Shown: positions 34,736 to 42,557 of the stretch, piece by piece
Numbering within the stretch: position 1 is the stretch's first letter
How the letters are laid out: the number at the start of each line of letters is the position of its first letter
NCBI GenBank assembly: GCA_002435755.1
Contig: DIYH01000004.1
Span: 62,001-126,000, forward strand
Direction of reading: 5' to 3'
DNA: 64,000 nt
From: Flammeovirgaceae bacterium UBA6059
GTDB taxonomy: Bacteria; Bacteroidota; Bacteroidia; Cytophagales; Cyclobacteriaceae
Notes under the pieces: generated by a model
What the model saw: the letters and a program-made list of their open reading frames with translations, nothing else
The model's database searches: none
Told to the model about the DNA's origin: nothing
Program-made: the position numbers and the translations under genes

Positions 34736-34886
34736 TGGTTTTTGTGACAATCTCAAATAAAATCAAATCCGCCGACTTGACGTGATCAGTTTGTCAAACT
34801 CGTAGTTATGACGTGTGAACGGTGTACTACCATTAGTTCATAATTGTTGAAATATTTGGAATAGCTGGACTACTTCTGTACATTTT

Positions 34887-34902
34887 CCGAATGAACATTC
34901 GG
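34887..34902. promoter_or_regulatory. Perfect palindrome overlapping tetR start codon
   Basis: CCGAATG-AA-CATTCGG: two 7-bp arms around AA, with the tetR ATG inside the left arm (34891-34893). Palindromes of this form are typical TetR-family operators. Binding here would block initiation and would give autoregulation, and possibly act on the divergent transporter. Confidence 0.65.
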
Positions 34903-35487
34903 TCGGTCACTGAAAAAACTACTGATAAACGTGTCCAGATCATGGACCAGGCTATCGAGCTCTTTGTTACCCAGGGTTTTCAGCAGACCTCTATGGCCCA
35001 ATTGTCCAAATCCTCAGGGATCGCCATCGGTACGATATACCATCACTTCAAGGGTAAGGATGAGCTGATCGAGCAGACTTACCTCTACGTAACAGAAAAG
35101 TTTGGTGCACGGGTGAGTATCAGTAACGAAGAGACCGAGCTTCCATTCAAGGATAGGTTTCGATTGGTATGGATAAGAGCCTATACTTTCTTTATAGACT
35201 ATCCCAACTATTTTTTCTTCAAGGATACACTCAACTACTCCCCGTTGGTTTCTCAAGAGCTCAAGGACAAGGGTAGCAAGTATTACCAAGCTTCACTAGA
35301 CCTGATTGCAGAAGGTATTGAAAAAGGCCTCTATATCAACAACAACCCTGTAGTACTAGGACGGTGGATTTACAACTCTATCATCACCGCAACGCAAATA
35401 ACACTGAACAAAGAGCTCGTCATGGACAACAAGACACTCGATGAGTTTTTCGAGATGACCTGGCGAAGCATTATCAATGAAAAATGA
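34891..35487 (+). CDS. TetR/AcrR-family regulator upstream of Mo-hydroxylase genes
   Basis: 198-aa TetR-family protein with N-terminal DNA-binding domain KRVQIMDQAIELFVTQGFQQ, TSMAQLSKSSGIAIGTIYHH and FKGKDELI. The C-terminal ligand domain is aromatic rich (AYTFFIDYPNYFFFKDTL). The start ATG lies in a perfect palindrome; a second Met at residue 18 would leave the helix-turn-helix intact but lose the link. It is 22 bp before the cytochrome gene of the IorAB cluster and is the obvious regulator of it, probably sensing an aldehyde or heteroaromatic substrate. Confidence 0.92.
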   Translation: MNIRSVTEKTTDKRVQIMDQAIELFVTQGFQQTSMAQLSKSSGIAIGTIYHHFKGKDELIEQTYLYVTEKFGARVSISNEETELPFKDRFRLVWIRAYTFFIDYPNYFFFKDTLNYSPLVSQELKDKGSKYYQASLDLIAEGIEKGLYINNNPVVLGRWIYNSIITATQITLNKELVMDNKTLDEFFEMTWRSIINEK

Positions 35488-35509
35488 TCTGACCATAAGC
35501 TAACACAAT

Positions 35510-36127
35510 ATGAAAAAAACACTATTTCTGACCATAGCCATAGGGATTATGTTGACCAGTATTTCATGGGTTACTGCGAGATACAGTGCCGAAGAGCTAT
35601 CCATTGAAGTCATGACAGAACCTAAAGAGGTAAATAGTACGCAGGAAGAAAGCGAGATAGCTTTCAACAAAATGATGGACGTGCTAACGCACCAACGATG
35701 TATCAACTGCCACCCCTCCGACAATGTACCGAAACAGGGTGAAGATCGGCATCCTCATCGATTCGGTATTACCCGCGTCAATAGTATGAATGCAACTAAC
35801 TGCAACACTTGCCATCAGGCTTCTAATAACGATTACTCTGGAGTACCCGGAGCTCCTGAATGGTCTTTGGCTCCTGAAAAAATGCGATGGGAAGGACTTA
35901 GCAGAATAGAGATAGCCCAGTCTATGATGAATCCCGAGAACAATGGCAATCGAACACCTGAAGATGTAATGCATCATTTGACCGAGCACGAGCTTGTTCT
36001 TTGGGCATGGGAACCGGGCGTTGATGCAGAAGGCAACCCAAGAGAGCTTCCTCCAGTACCAGTCGATGAGTATATCGAGGCTGTAAAGACCTGGATTGAG
36101 CTTGGGGCTGTAATCCCGACAGAATAA
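35510..36127 (+). CDS. Exported diheme c-type cytochrome-like subunit
   Basis: 205-aa protein with a signal peptide (KKTLFLTIAIGIMLTSISWV) and two heme c-binding CxxCH motifs: CINCH near residue 64 and CNTCH near residue 102. Proteins of this kind are encoded beside IorAB-type molybdenum hydroxylases and annotated as 'isoquinoline 1-oxidoreductase subunit'. They are expected to accept electrons from the 2Fe-2S subunit in the periplasm. No further cytochrome fold is recognisable in the C-terminal half (LTEHELVLWAWEPG). Spaced 25 bp from the next gene, so one operon. Confidence 0.82.
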   Translation: MKKTLFLTIAIGIMLTSISWVTARYSAEELSIEVMTEPKEVNSTQEESEIAFNKMMDVLTHQRCINCHPSDNVPKQGEDRHPHRFGITRVNSMNATNCNTCHQASNNDYSGVPGAPEWSLAPEKMRWEGLSRIEIAQSMMNPENNGNRTPEDVMHHLTEHELVLWAWEPGVDAEGNPRELPPVPVDEYIEAVKTWIELGAVIPTE

Positions 36128-36152
36128 TTGTAAAAATCTAAAACAAGATATC

Positions 36153-36626
36153 ATGATATCATTCACTATAAACGGACAACTCCTAATGGTCGATGTGGAG
36201 GGAGATACTCCACTTCTTTGGGTAATCAGAGATCTACTGGACATGAAAGGCACCAAGTTCGGCTGTGGTAAAGCGGCTTGCGGTGCTTGTACGATCCATG
36301 TAGACGGAGAGGCAGTAAGGTCCTGCTCCTATGCGGTCAAGTACGCAGAGGGTAAGTCGATCACCACCATAGAGGGGCTCGGCACGGCTGATAATCCACA
36401 CCCTGTACAGCAAGCTTGGGTAGAAGAGGTGGTACCCCAATGCGGCTATTGCCAGCCCGGCTTTATGATGGCTACTGCGGCATTACTCAATAAAAATCCA
36501 AACCCGTCCGATGAAGACATTGACAAAAACATCATCAATGTATGCCGATGTGGCACCTACTATCGCATGCGCAAAGCCATCAAAAAGGCAGCTGAAATTA
36601 ATGCTAATTCGATAACTAACTCCTAA
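36153..36626 (+). CDS. iorA: 2Fe-2S subunit of IorAB-type molybdenum hydroxylase
   Basis: 157-aa small subunit carrying two [2Fe-2S] clusters. The plant-type cluster is ligated by KFGCGKAACGACTIHVDG followed by SC; the second by QCGYCQPGFMMA and NVCRCGTYYRMR. The sequence fits xanthine-oxidase-family small subunits of the separate-chain IorA type. It passes electrons from the Mo site in the following gene product to an external acceptor, plausibly the preceding cytochrome. It has no Tat signal of its own and would travel with IorB. Confidence 0.92.
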   Translation: MISFTINGQLLMVDVEGDTPLLWVIRDLLDMKGTKFGCGKAACGACTIHVDGEAVRSCSYAVKYAEGKSITTIEGLGTADNPHPVQQAWVEEVVPQCGYCQPGFMMATAALLNKNPNPSDEDIDKNIINVCRCGTYYRMRKAIKKAAEINANSITNS

Positions 36627-36630
36627 CATC

Positions 36631-38781
36631 ATGGCAATATCTAGAAGAAAATTCGTGGTAAGAACGCTCCTTGGTGGAACCGGCGTAATGTTAGGAGCAG
36701 CCTACCTTGGCCGTAACTCTATACGCAGATCAATTTATGAAATGGCGGAGAGTCCTGATATGCTCTCCTACATGGGGGATGTCAGTGACCCCCTGATGTG
36801 GTTTGAGATCTCTAATGACAACAAAGTAGTACTTCACAGCCCAAAGGTAGAAATGGGCCAAGGTAGCTTCACTAGCATGGTGCAAATGGCAGCCGAAGAA
36901 CTAGAAATGGATATTGAGCAAATTTCGATTGTTCATGCTGAGACATCTACCGGCAACATCGACGGCATGAGTACTGGTGGTAGCACTACGGTCGCTGGTT
37001 TCTGGCAACCATTGCGAGAACTCTCAGCGACGATGCGGGAGATGCTCAAGATTGAAGGAGCTAAGAAACTAGGCGTAGAGCCAGGCGATGTAAAAGCCAA
37101 TAGGGGAACTATCTCCGGTGGTGGAAAGTCACTCACTTATGGAGAAATAGTCGATGGCGTGAGCGATTGGGAAATCCCAGAAACGCCAGTTTTGAAAGAC
37201 CCAAAAGACTTCAAGTTTATAGGCAAACCCATCAGACGTGTCGATGTAGAAGATAAGGTATATGGTACCCCAATGTTTGGAATGGATGCTTCTATGCCAG
37301 ATATGCTTTACGGTGCTGTGGTGAGACCCGATCGCATTGGTGCCAGGTACAATGGCGCGGACATTAGCAAAGTTGAAGGCATGCCGGGAGTGGTCAAGAT
37401 CGTCAAGGAAGATGATTTCGTAGGAGTAGTCGCTAAGTCCTTAGTGGAAGCCGAAAATGCAAAAAGAGTGATCAAGGTAGACTGGAAAACAGATCGCAAC
37501 TGGCAAACAAGTGATATCGAAGCAGCCATTCAGGTAGGTAAGGGTGACTCCATGGTCATCCAAAAAACAGGAGATACTGAAGGCGCGCTCGATAGCGAAG
37601 GTGTGATCATGGCTGAGTATAAATCACCAATTGGCGCCCATGCACAGCTAGAGCCCAATGGAGCAGTGGCCCATGTAGAATCGGATAAAGCCACGATCAT
37701 TATGTCCACACAAGTCATCAATATGACAAGAAGTGAGGTGGCCGAGCGCATAGGCATGGATGCTGAGAAGGTCAATATCGTTCCTACCTATCTTGGTGGT
37801 GGGTTTGGTCGTAGACTTCATACGCCTAACGCAATGCAAGCGGCCGTGATGTCAAAAGCAGTTGGCAAGCCGGTCAAGTGCTTTTTTAATCGTAAGGAGG
37901 AATTTCAGAAAGATACATTCCGTCCGCCTACACATCACCAGCTCAAAGCGAAACTGGATGATAATGGCAATATAGAAGCCTTTGAGCATAGCTTCGCCTC
38001 AGGTGATGTGATGTTCAATTCAGCTTTAGTCCCAGGATTTGCGGGTACTGTGCTTGGAGCGGACATTGGAGCAACTCGTGGCGCAAGAGTTCAATATGGA
38101 GCTATTCCCAATCATCGAGCAGTCTCTTGGCATGTGAGTCTGCCATTCGCCACGAGTTGGTGGAGAAGCTTGGGCCTACTGGCCAATACCTTTGCAATTG
38201 AGAGTTTCATGGATGAACTCGCCATCAAAGCCGGTAAAGATCCTATACAATTCCGTCTGGATCACCTCCAGGATGACGAGGCTGGTCGAAGACTTAAAAC
38301 TGTGATCGAAAAGGCGAGAGACATGGCTCGCTATCAGGATAAAGCCAACGGAAATAGTGCGATGGGATTTGCCTGCTCTACCGACGCGGGTACTCCTTGT
38401 GCTCATGTAGCTGAAGTATCAGTAGAGGGTAAGGAAATAAAGGTGAATAAAGTTACATGTACGATGGATCCAGGCTTTGCGGTCAATCCAGATCAGGTCA
38501 AAGCACAATGTGAAGGTTCTATTATCATGGGAATGAGTGCCTCAATGTTTGAGCGTATGTATGTGGATGATAGTCAACTTCGACCGACGATCTATGGGCC
38601 TTACAAAATGGCTTTGATGCGGCATGCTCCCAAGGAGATCGATGTGGAAATCATCAACGGCACAGGTAAGCCCGGTGCTGTCGGAGAACCACCACTAGGT
38701 CCTATCGGTGCGGCTATCGCTAATGCTGTATTCAGAATCACTGGTCAGAGACTAAGGGAGATGCCACTAACTCTAGCATAA
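36631..38781 (+). CDS. iorB: Molybdopterin-binding subunit of IorAB-type hydroxylase
   Basis: 716-aa large subunit of the isoquinoline 1-oxidoreductase / aldehyde oxidase group. A twin-arginine signal (SRRKFVVRTLLGGTGVML) predicts folded export. Mo-cofactor contacts visible are EMGQGSFTSMVQMAAEEL, GGGFGRRLHTPN and RSLGLLANTFAIESF. The catalytic Glu is expected in AVGEPPLGPIGAAIANAV at the C-terminus (residues about 685-702). The enzyme hydroxylates an aldehyde or N-heteroaromatic using water, with electrons leaving via IorA. Substrate is not readable from sequence; only 4 bp separate it from iorA. Confidence 0.92.
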   Translation: MAISRRKFVVRTLLGGTGVMLGAAYLGRNSIRRSIYEMAESPDMLSYMGDVSDPLMWFEISNDNKVVLHSPKVEMGQGSFTSMVQMAAEELEMDIEQISIVHAETSTGNIDGMSTGGSTTVAGFWQPLRELSATMREMLKIEGAKKLGVEPGDVKANRGTISGGGKSLTYGEIVDGVSDWEIPETPVLKDPKDFKFIGKPIRRVDVEDKVYGTPMFGMDASMPDMLYGAVVRPDRIGARYNGADISKVEGMPGVVKIVKEDDFVGVVAKSLVEAENAKRVIKVDWKTDRNWQTSDIEAAIQVGKGDSMVIQKTGDTEGALDSEGVIMAEYKSPIGAHAQLEPNGAVAHVESDKATIIMSTQVINMTRSEVAERIGMDAEKVNIVPTYLGGGFGRRLHTPNAMQAAVMSKAVGKPVKCFFNRKEEFQKDTFRPPTHHQLKAKLDDNGNIEAFEHSFASGDVMFNSALVPGFAGTVLGADIGATRGARVQYGAIPNHRAVSWHVSLPFATSWWRSLGLLANTFAIESFMDELAIKAGKDPIQFRLDHLQDDEAGRRLKTVIEKARDMARYQDKANGNSAMGFACSTDAGTPCAHVAEVSVEGKEIKVNKVTCTMDPGFAVNPDQVKAQCEGSIIMGMSASMFERMYVDDSQLRPTIYGPYKMALMRHAPKEIDVEIINGTGKPGAVGEPPLGPIGAAIANAVFRITGQRLREMPLTLA

Positions 38782-38790
38782 GTTATTAGT

Positions 38791-39828
38791 ATGAAGCAAT
38801 TCGGATCAAAGGCGAGCAAATCGCTAGTAGCTCGCTATGCTCAATCTCTTAACTGGAAGTATGGTAAGTTTCAAAATCTCGAAGAGACTACCATGTCGAT
38901 AAGCTTTCAGACTATTCCGAAACTGCTCTATAAGCAGTTTTGTGAGCGAAAAGCGCGTGAGCCCAAAGAACTGATACCAGTAGTTCCTTTTAACAAAGAC
39001 GACTTCCTTGCCCCGTCAGATAAGGCAAAAATCATCTGGTATGGACACTCGGCAGTTTTGATGCGCATTGACAACAAAACTATCCTGATAGACCCAATGC
39101 TGGGTCCGAACGCTTCACCCATCGCTCCCTTTGCTACGAAGCGATACTCGGAAAATACACTTGAGTTGATTGACGATTTTCCAGATATTGACTTGCTCCT
39201 AATGACGCATGACCATTACGATCATTTGGACTTAGACAGTATCAAAAAACTCATACCCAAAGTCAAACACTACTTTGTCGCTTTAGGTGTAGGTCGTCAT
39301 TTGATCGGCTGGGGAGTTGAAGAAAGCAAGATCACGGAATTTGATTGGTGGGATAATCAGTCATTTGAAGACATATCGATCACTTTTACGCCTAGTCGAC
39401 ATTTTTCCGGTAGGGGACTCACCGATCGCGCCAAGTCACTCTGGGGTGGCTGGGTATTCAAGACACCCAATGAAAGAATCTACTGGAGCGGAGATGGCGG
39501 GTTTGGCCAGCACTTCAAGGAAGTGGGCGAACGTCTTGGTCCCTTTGATTTTGGAATGATGGAGTGTGGCCAGTACGATGAGAATTGGCATCAAATCCAT
39601 ATGTATCCAGAAGAGGCTATTCAAGCGGCCATCGACGCAGGAGTGCAAAAGGCAATGGCTGTGCATTGGGCGGGGTTTGCGCTAGCGCAACATACCTGGA
39701 AAGACCCTATCGAGCGGTTTACTGCCGAGGCTATAAAACAAAACCTATCAATCCTTACCCCTCAGATTGGTGAGCAGTTCTCGTACCCGTCAGGTCCGGA
39801 AAACACTTGGTGGACGAAAATGGACTAG
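38791..39828 (+). CDS. MBL-fold metallo-hydrolase, NAPE-PLD/UlaG-like
   Basis: 345-aa metallo-beta-lactamase-fold protein. The metal site HDHYDH is in LMTHDHYDHLDLDSIKKL; further ligands are the His in PSRHFSGRG, Asp in YWSGDGGFG and His in VHWAGF near the C-terminus. The group (COG2220 type, N-acyl-phosphatidylethanolamine phospholipase D-like) includes lipid phosphodiesterases and lactonases. No signal peptide is evident. It begins 10 bp after iorB and 12 bp before the cyclase gene, so it appears to belong to the same transcript; a role in lactone or ester hydrolysis after oxidation is only an inference. Confidence 0.88.
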   Translation: MKQFGSKASKSLVARYAQSLNWKYGKFQNLEETTMSISFQTIPKLLYKQFCERKAREPKELIPVVPFNKDDFLAPSDKAKIIWYGHSAVLMRIDNKTILIDPMLGPNASPIAPFATKRYSENTLELIDDFPDIDLLLMTHDHYDHLDLDSIKKLIPKVKHYFVALGVGRHLIGWGVEESKITEFDWWDNQSFEDISITFTPSRHFSGRGLTDRAKSLWGGWVFKTPNERIYWSGDGGFGQHFKEVGERLGPFDFGMMECGQYDENWHQIHMYPEEAIQAAIDAGVQKAMAVHWAGFALAQHTWKDPIERFTAEAIKQNLSILTPQIGEQFSYPSGPENTWWTKMD

Positions 39829-39840
39829 GCCCAATCATTA

Positions 39841-41118
39841 GTGACCACTTCGACTCATCATATTAGCAAGACGAACCTAAAGTTCTATGAGGTTACGCAA
39901 CGGGCCTACTGGGTCGGCTTTGCAGGACATGGTTTAGCTATCCCCATGTTTTATGGTTTGGGTCTTATGGAAATGGTTTGGTTCAACGTGTTTTACAGTG
40001 TGCCAGCATTCTTTGTGGCTCTTAAACTCAACTCCGTTGGGCGACACAATCTGGCGTTTGTTTTTGCCTTTCTCGAATTGTTGTTTCACCAAGTCGCAAC
40101 TACCTATTTTACCGGTTGGGCCTTTGGTGCTCACTATTGGTTGATATATCTCGCAGGACTCGCTTTTTTCAACCCCCACTGGAAGTCAAGTGTACAGTTC
40201 ACTTTGCTCGGCATAGTAGTATCGGCTTACATCTTCTCTTATTTTGTGTTGCAAGAAGGCATTTACCAGTTTGATGGTGATTTGGTCAAATGGGTGAAAA
40301 TCCAAAACGCCATCACCACAGTAATTGTGTTGACCCTCCTTATCAAATATTTTGCCTCCTCGACATATAACGCTGAGCAAAAGCTCATTGCAGAAAAAGC
40401 CATTACCGAAGGTCAAAATCAGCAGCTTTTGCAGCAGCAGGAGTCGCTTACCAAAGAGCAGGAAAAGACATCCAGAATGCTTGCTAAAATCGAAGGGCTT
40501 TTTGGTCAACAGGTCTCTCAGGAGATCGCTCAGGAGATGATCCAAAGTGAATCAGAGATTGATAGCAAAACCTACGATGTATCAGTCATGTTTCTTGACA
40601 TTCGCGACTTTACGTTGTTTGCTGACTCCAGAGAGCCAGTCGAGGTTGCTAAGTTTCAAAACATGGTATTCGGGGAGTTGATAGAAATAGTCAAAAGACA
40701 CAATGGCGTGGTTTTGCAAATATTAGGCGATGGGATCATGGCTGTATTTGGTGCCCCTGTGGTCAATAGTAGCCATGCTCAACATGCAGTATCAGCTGGT
40801 CATGAAATGGTTGACCGTATCAAATCACTTGGAGAAGCTGGGGCTATACCCAAAATCAAGATAGGAATAGGGCTCAATTCTGGTAAGGTCCTGGCAGGAA
40901 ACGTGGGCAATGAGTCACGAAAGTTCTACTCACTAACAGGCACAAATGTGATCATCGCCGCGAGAATCGAGCAACTCAACAAGACCTACCAAAGTCAATT
41001 TCTTATTTCCGAAGCAGTGCTTAAAAGGCTAACCGAACCACTTTCTACACATGAACCTTTAGGCGAAATACCTCTCAAAGGCATTGAAAAACCAGTGCCT
41101 ATTTATAAGCTAGCCTAA
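39841..41118 (+). CDS. Membrane class III nucleotide cyclase-like protein
   Basis: 425-aa protein with a GTG start. About six hydrophobic helices (residues 20-180) form the membrane part, followed by a Gln/Glu-rich coiled coil (QLLQQQESLTKEQEKTSRML) and a class III cyclase domain from about 235: VMFLDIRDFTLFAD (metal Asp), ILGDGIMAVFGAP (second metal Asp), and GLNSGKVLAGNVGNES. The last motif SLTGTNVIIAARIEQLN has the transition-state Arg, but Ile in place of the usual Asn and Thr in place of the usual Asp. The product may be cAMP, or the domain may be inactive or a different nucleotide cyclase. It overlaps the Mo-hydroxylase cluster's transcript by position. Confidence 0.88.
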   Translation: MTTSTHHISKTNLKFYEVTQRAYWVGFAGHGLAIPMFYGLGLMEMVWFNVFYSVPAFFVALKLNSVGRHNLAFVFAFLELLFHQVATTYFTGWAFGAHYWLIYLAGLAFFNPHWKSSVQFTLLGIVVSAYIFSYFVLQEGIYQFDGDLVKWVKIQNAITTVIVLTLLIKYFASSTYNAEQKLIAEKAITEGQNQQLLQQQESLTKEQEKTSRMLAKIEGLFGQQVSQEIAQEMIQSESEIDSKTYDVSVMFLDIRDFTLFADSREPVEVAKFQNMVFGELIEIVKRHNGVVLQILGDGIMAVFGAPVVNSSHAQHAVSAGHEMVDRIKSLGEAGAIPKIKIGIGLNSGKVLAGNVGNESRKFYSLTGTNVIIAARIEQLNKTYQSQFLISEAVLKRLTEPLSTHEPLGEIPLKGIEKPVPIYKLA

Positions 41119-41223
41119 GAGCTATTTACTCTTCAAGCGCTTTTTGGCACGATGGTTGAATTCATCCACCTATGTGAAACAGACGCAAGGGCAACTTGCC
41201 CGAGGGTCATAAACTTTGGTGAT

Positions 41224-41625
41224 ATGAAACATTTAGCATTAATCATTCTCGTACTAAGTAGTGCTTTCACAGCACAAGCCCATCATCCTAACCATAGAGG
41301 TCAAGCATCAGCAAGGATATATGCCGACGGACCATTCGATATACAAGTTTCTGTTGATGGCTACCTGGTCAATAGACGTCCTGGCGGATGGGTAGATCTT
41401 GGGAGATTGGCACCTGGTCGCTATGTCATTGATGTAAAAGCTTATGGCCCAAGAAGAACAAAATATACAAGACAAGTTATCCACGTCAGGCCGGGTTATC
41501 GCACTGAATATGCGGTATACTCCAATGGTCGCAGAAGTCCATTATTCATCAGCAAGGAAGCCATGATACCTATTGGCAGACCTGTTAGAAGACATCATGG
41601 GTATCAGCCTTACTTCAGGTATTGA
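41224..41625 (+). CDS. Small secreted basic protein, PEGA-like
   Basis: 133-aa exported protein; the ATG at 41224 begins a signal peptide (KHLALIILVLSSAFTAQA), preferred over an ATG at 41152 that would add 24 polar residues. The mature part is very basic (many Arg) and begins HHPNHRG. Segments ISVDGYLVN-like (IQVSVDGYLVNRRPGG), LGRLAPGRYVIDVKAYG and QVIHVRPGYRTEYAVYS resemble a single PEGA/beta-sandwich domain. Function is unknown. Followed by a clear terminator, so probably monocistronic. Confidence 0.72.
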   Translation: MKHLALIILVLSSAFTAQAHHPNHRGQASARIYADGPFDIQVSVDGYLVNRRPGGWVDLGRLAPGRYVIDVKAYGPRRTKYTRQVIHVRPGYRTEYAVYSNGRRSPLFISKEAMIPIGRPVRRHHGYQPYFRY

Positions 41626-41656
41626 TGCTACCGCAAATGAGTAATTGACGACAAAG

Positions 41657-41680
41657 GGGCTCTTCATGGAGCCCTTTTTT
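41657..41680 (+). terminator. Rho-independent terminator after 41224-41625
   Basis: GGGCTC (41657-41662) and GAGCCC (41669-41674) form an exact stem with a six-base loop, followed by TTTTTT, 31 bp after the stop codon. Confidence 0.82.
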
Positions 41681-41714
41681 ATTGTTCTTGGCTATATTCC
41701 TTGGCAGATTAAAC

Positions 41715-41736
41715 AAATCTCTTGCTCAGGAGATTT
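41715..41736 (+). other. Inverted repeat before the hypothetical gene at 41767
   Basis: AAATCTC (41715-41721) and GAGATTT (41730-41736) are exact inverted repeats around an 8-nt loop, 30 bp before the TTG start. It could be an operator or a leader hairpin. Confidence 0.35.
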
Positions 41737-41766
41737 TAAGTTGATCATGTTAAGACACATATCCAA

Positions 41767-42441
41767 TTGATTACGCTTAGCAAGAAGTTACTCCTGATAC
41801 CGACGATCATGTTAGTCTTAAGTCTGTCTTCATTGGCGCAGGAGCAATCTTACGTGCTATTCAATGGCACAATCATTACGCCGAACTATACCTCCTTCTC
41901 TAATCCTAGTAAGGGCGTAGCTTACCTTACATTCGACCATCAGTATATTGTGGAGATCCCGGCCATTAAGTATATCGAATATGACACCACAAGGTATCGA
42001 CTAGCCGGAATGTTTCGAGGAAACATTCAGTATCAAAAACGAATACTAGACGGTCCCAGAATAGATATTTATAGTCAGGAGTATAAGAAAACCAAGCTGT
42101 CCCCATTCAAGAATAGGGAAAGTAACAAAGTGGAGTATTTCTTTGAGAAGAATGAAAACACTTTCAGCAACGTTAATTTTAAAAATCTTAAATGGGCTGT
42201 CGCTGACGATCCAGAAAGCATGAGACATCTCAAAAAGGCTAACAGGTATCGCTGGATTCAGATTGTATCTGCTGCGGTCGTTTCATGGGCTACTGTGTCG
42301 TCAATTCAGCGGCAAGACTTTCGGTCTCCTACCAGCCTCGCCACTGTTTCTATTCTTTCAATCATTCCTATCGCGCTAGCGCAAAAACCAAAACGCAGGG
42401 TCCTATTCGAGACCATAGATATCTATAATCGTTCGCGATAG
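41767..42441 (+). CDS. Hypothetical secreted protein with C-terminal hydrophobic segments
   Basis: 224-aa protein starting at a TTG (the next in-frame ATG is residue 15 and would remove the basic n-region of the signal peptide). Signal segment SKKLLLIPTIMLVLSLSSLAQ, then a beta-rich domain (YVLFNGTIITPNYTSFSNPS, GVAYLTFDHQYIVEIPAIKY). Two short hydrophobic helices near the end (IVSAAVVSWATVSS and ATVSILSIIPIALAQ) suggest membrane association. No family recognised. It stands alone between a terminator and the M81 gene. Confidence 0.62.
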   Translation: MITLSKKLLLIPTIMLVLSLSSLAQEQSYVLFNGTIITPNYTSFSNPSKGVAYLTFDHQYIVEIPAIKYIEYDTTRYRLAGMFRGNIQYQKRILDGPRIDIYSQEYKKTKLSPFKNRESNKVEYFFEKNENTFSNVNFKNLKWAVADDPESMRHLKKANRYRWIQIVSAAVVSWATVSSIQRQDFRSPTSLATVSILSIIPIALAQKPKRRVLFETIDIYNRSR

Positions 42442-42505
42442 CCCGTTTTCCGAACAGCCCTGGCATTTCATTCAGACCAACCGGAATCTGCCGATAGTCA
42501 TCTGT

Positions 42506-42526
42506 AATGTTGACAAAGTCAGCATT
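42506..42526. promoter_or_regulatory. Imperfect inverted repeat before M81 gene
   Basis: AATGTTGAC-AAA-GTCAGCATT, 9-bp arms with one mismatch around AAA, about 30 bp before the M81 start. It may be an operator; no regulator gene is adjacent. Confidence 0.35.
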
Positions 42527-42557
42527 TTATCCGTCTTTACTTTTCAAATCACTGACC

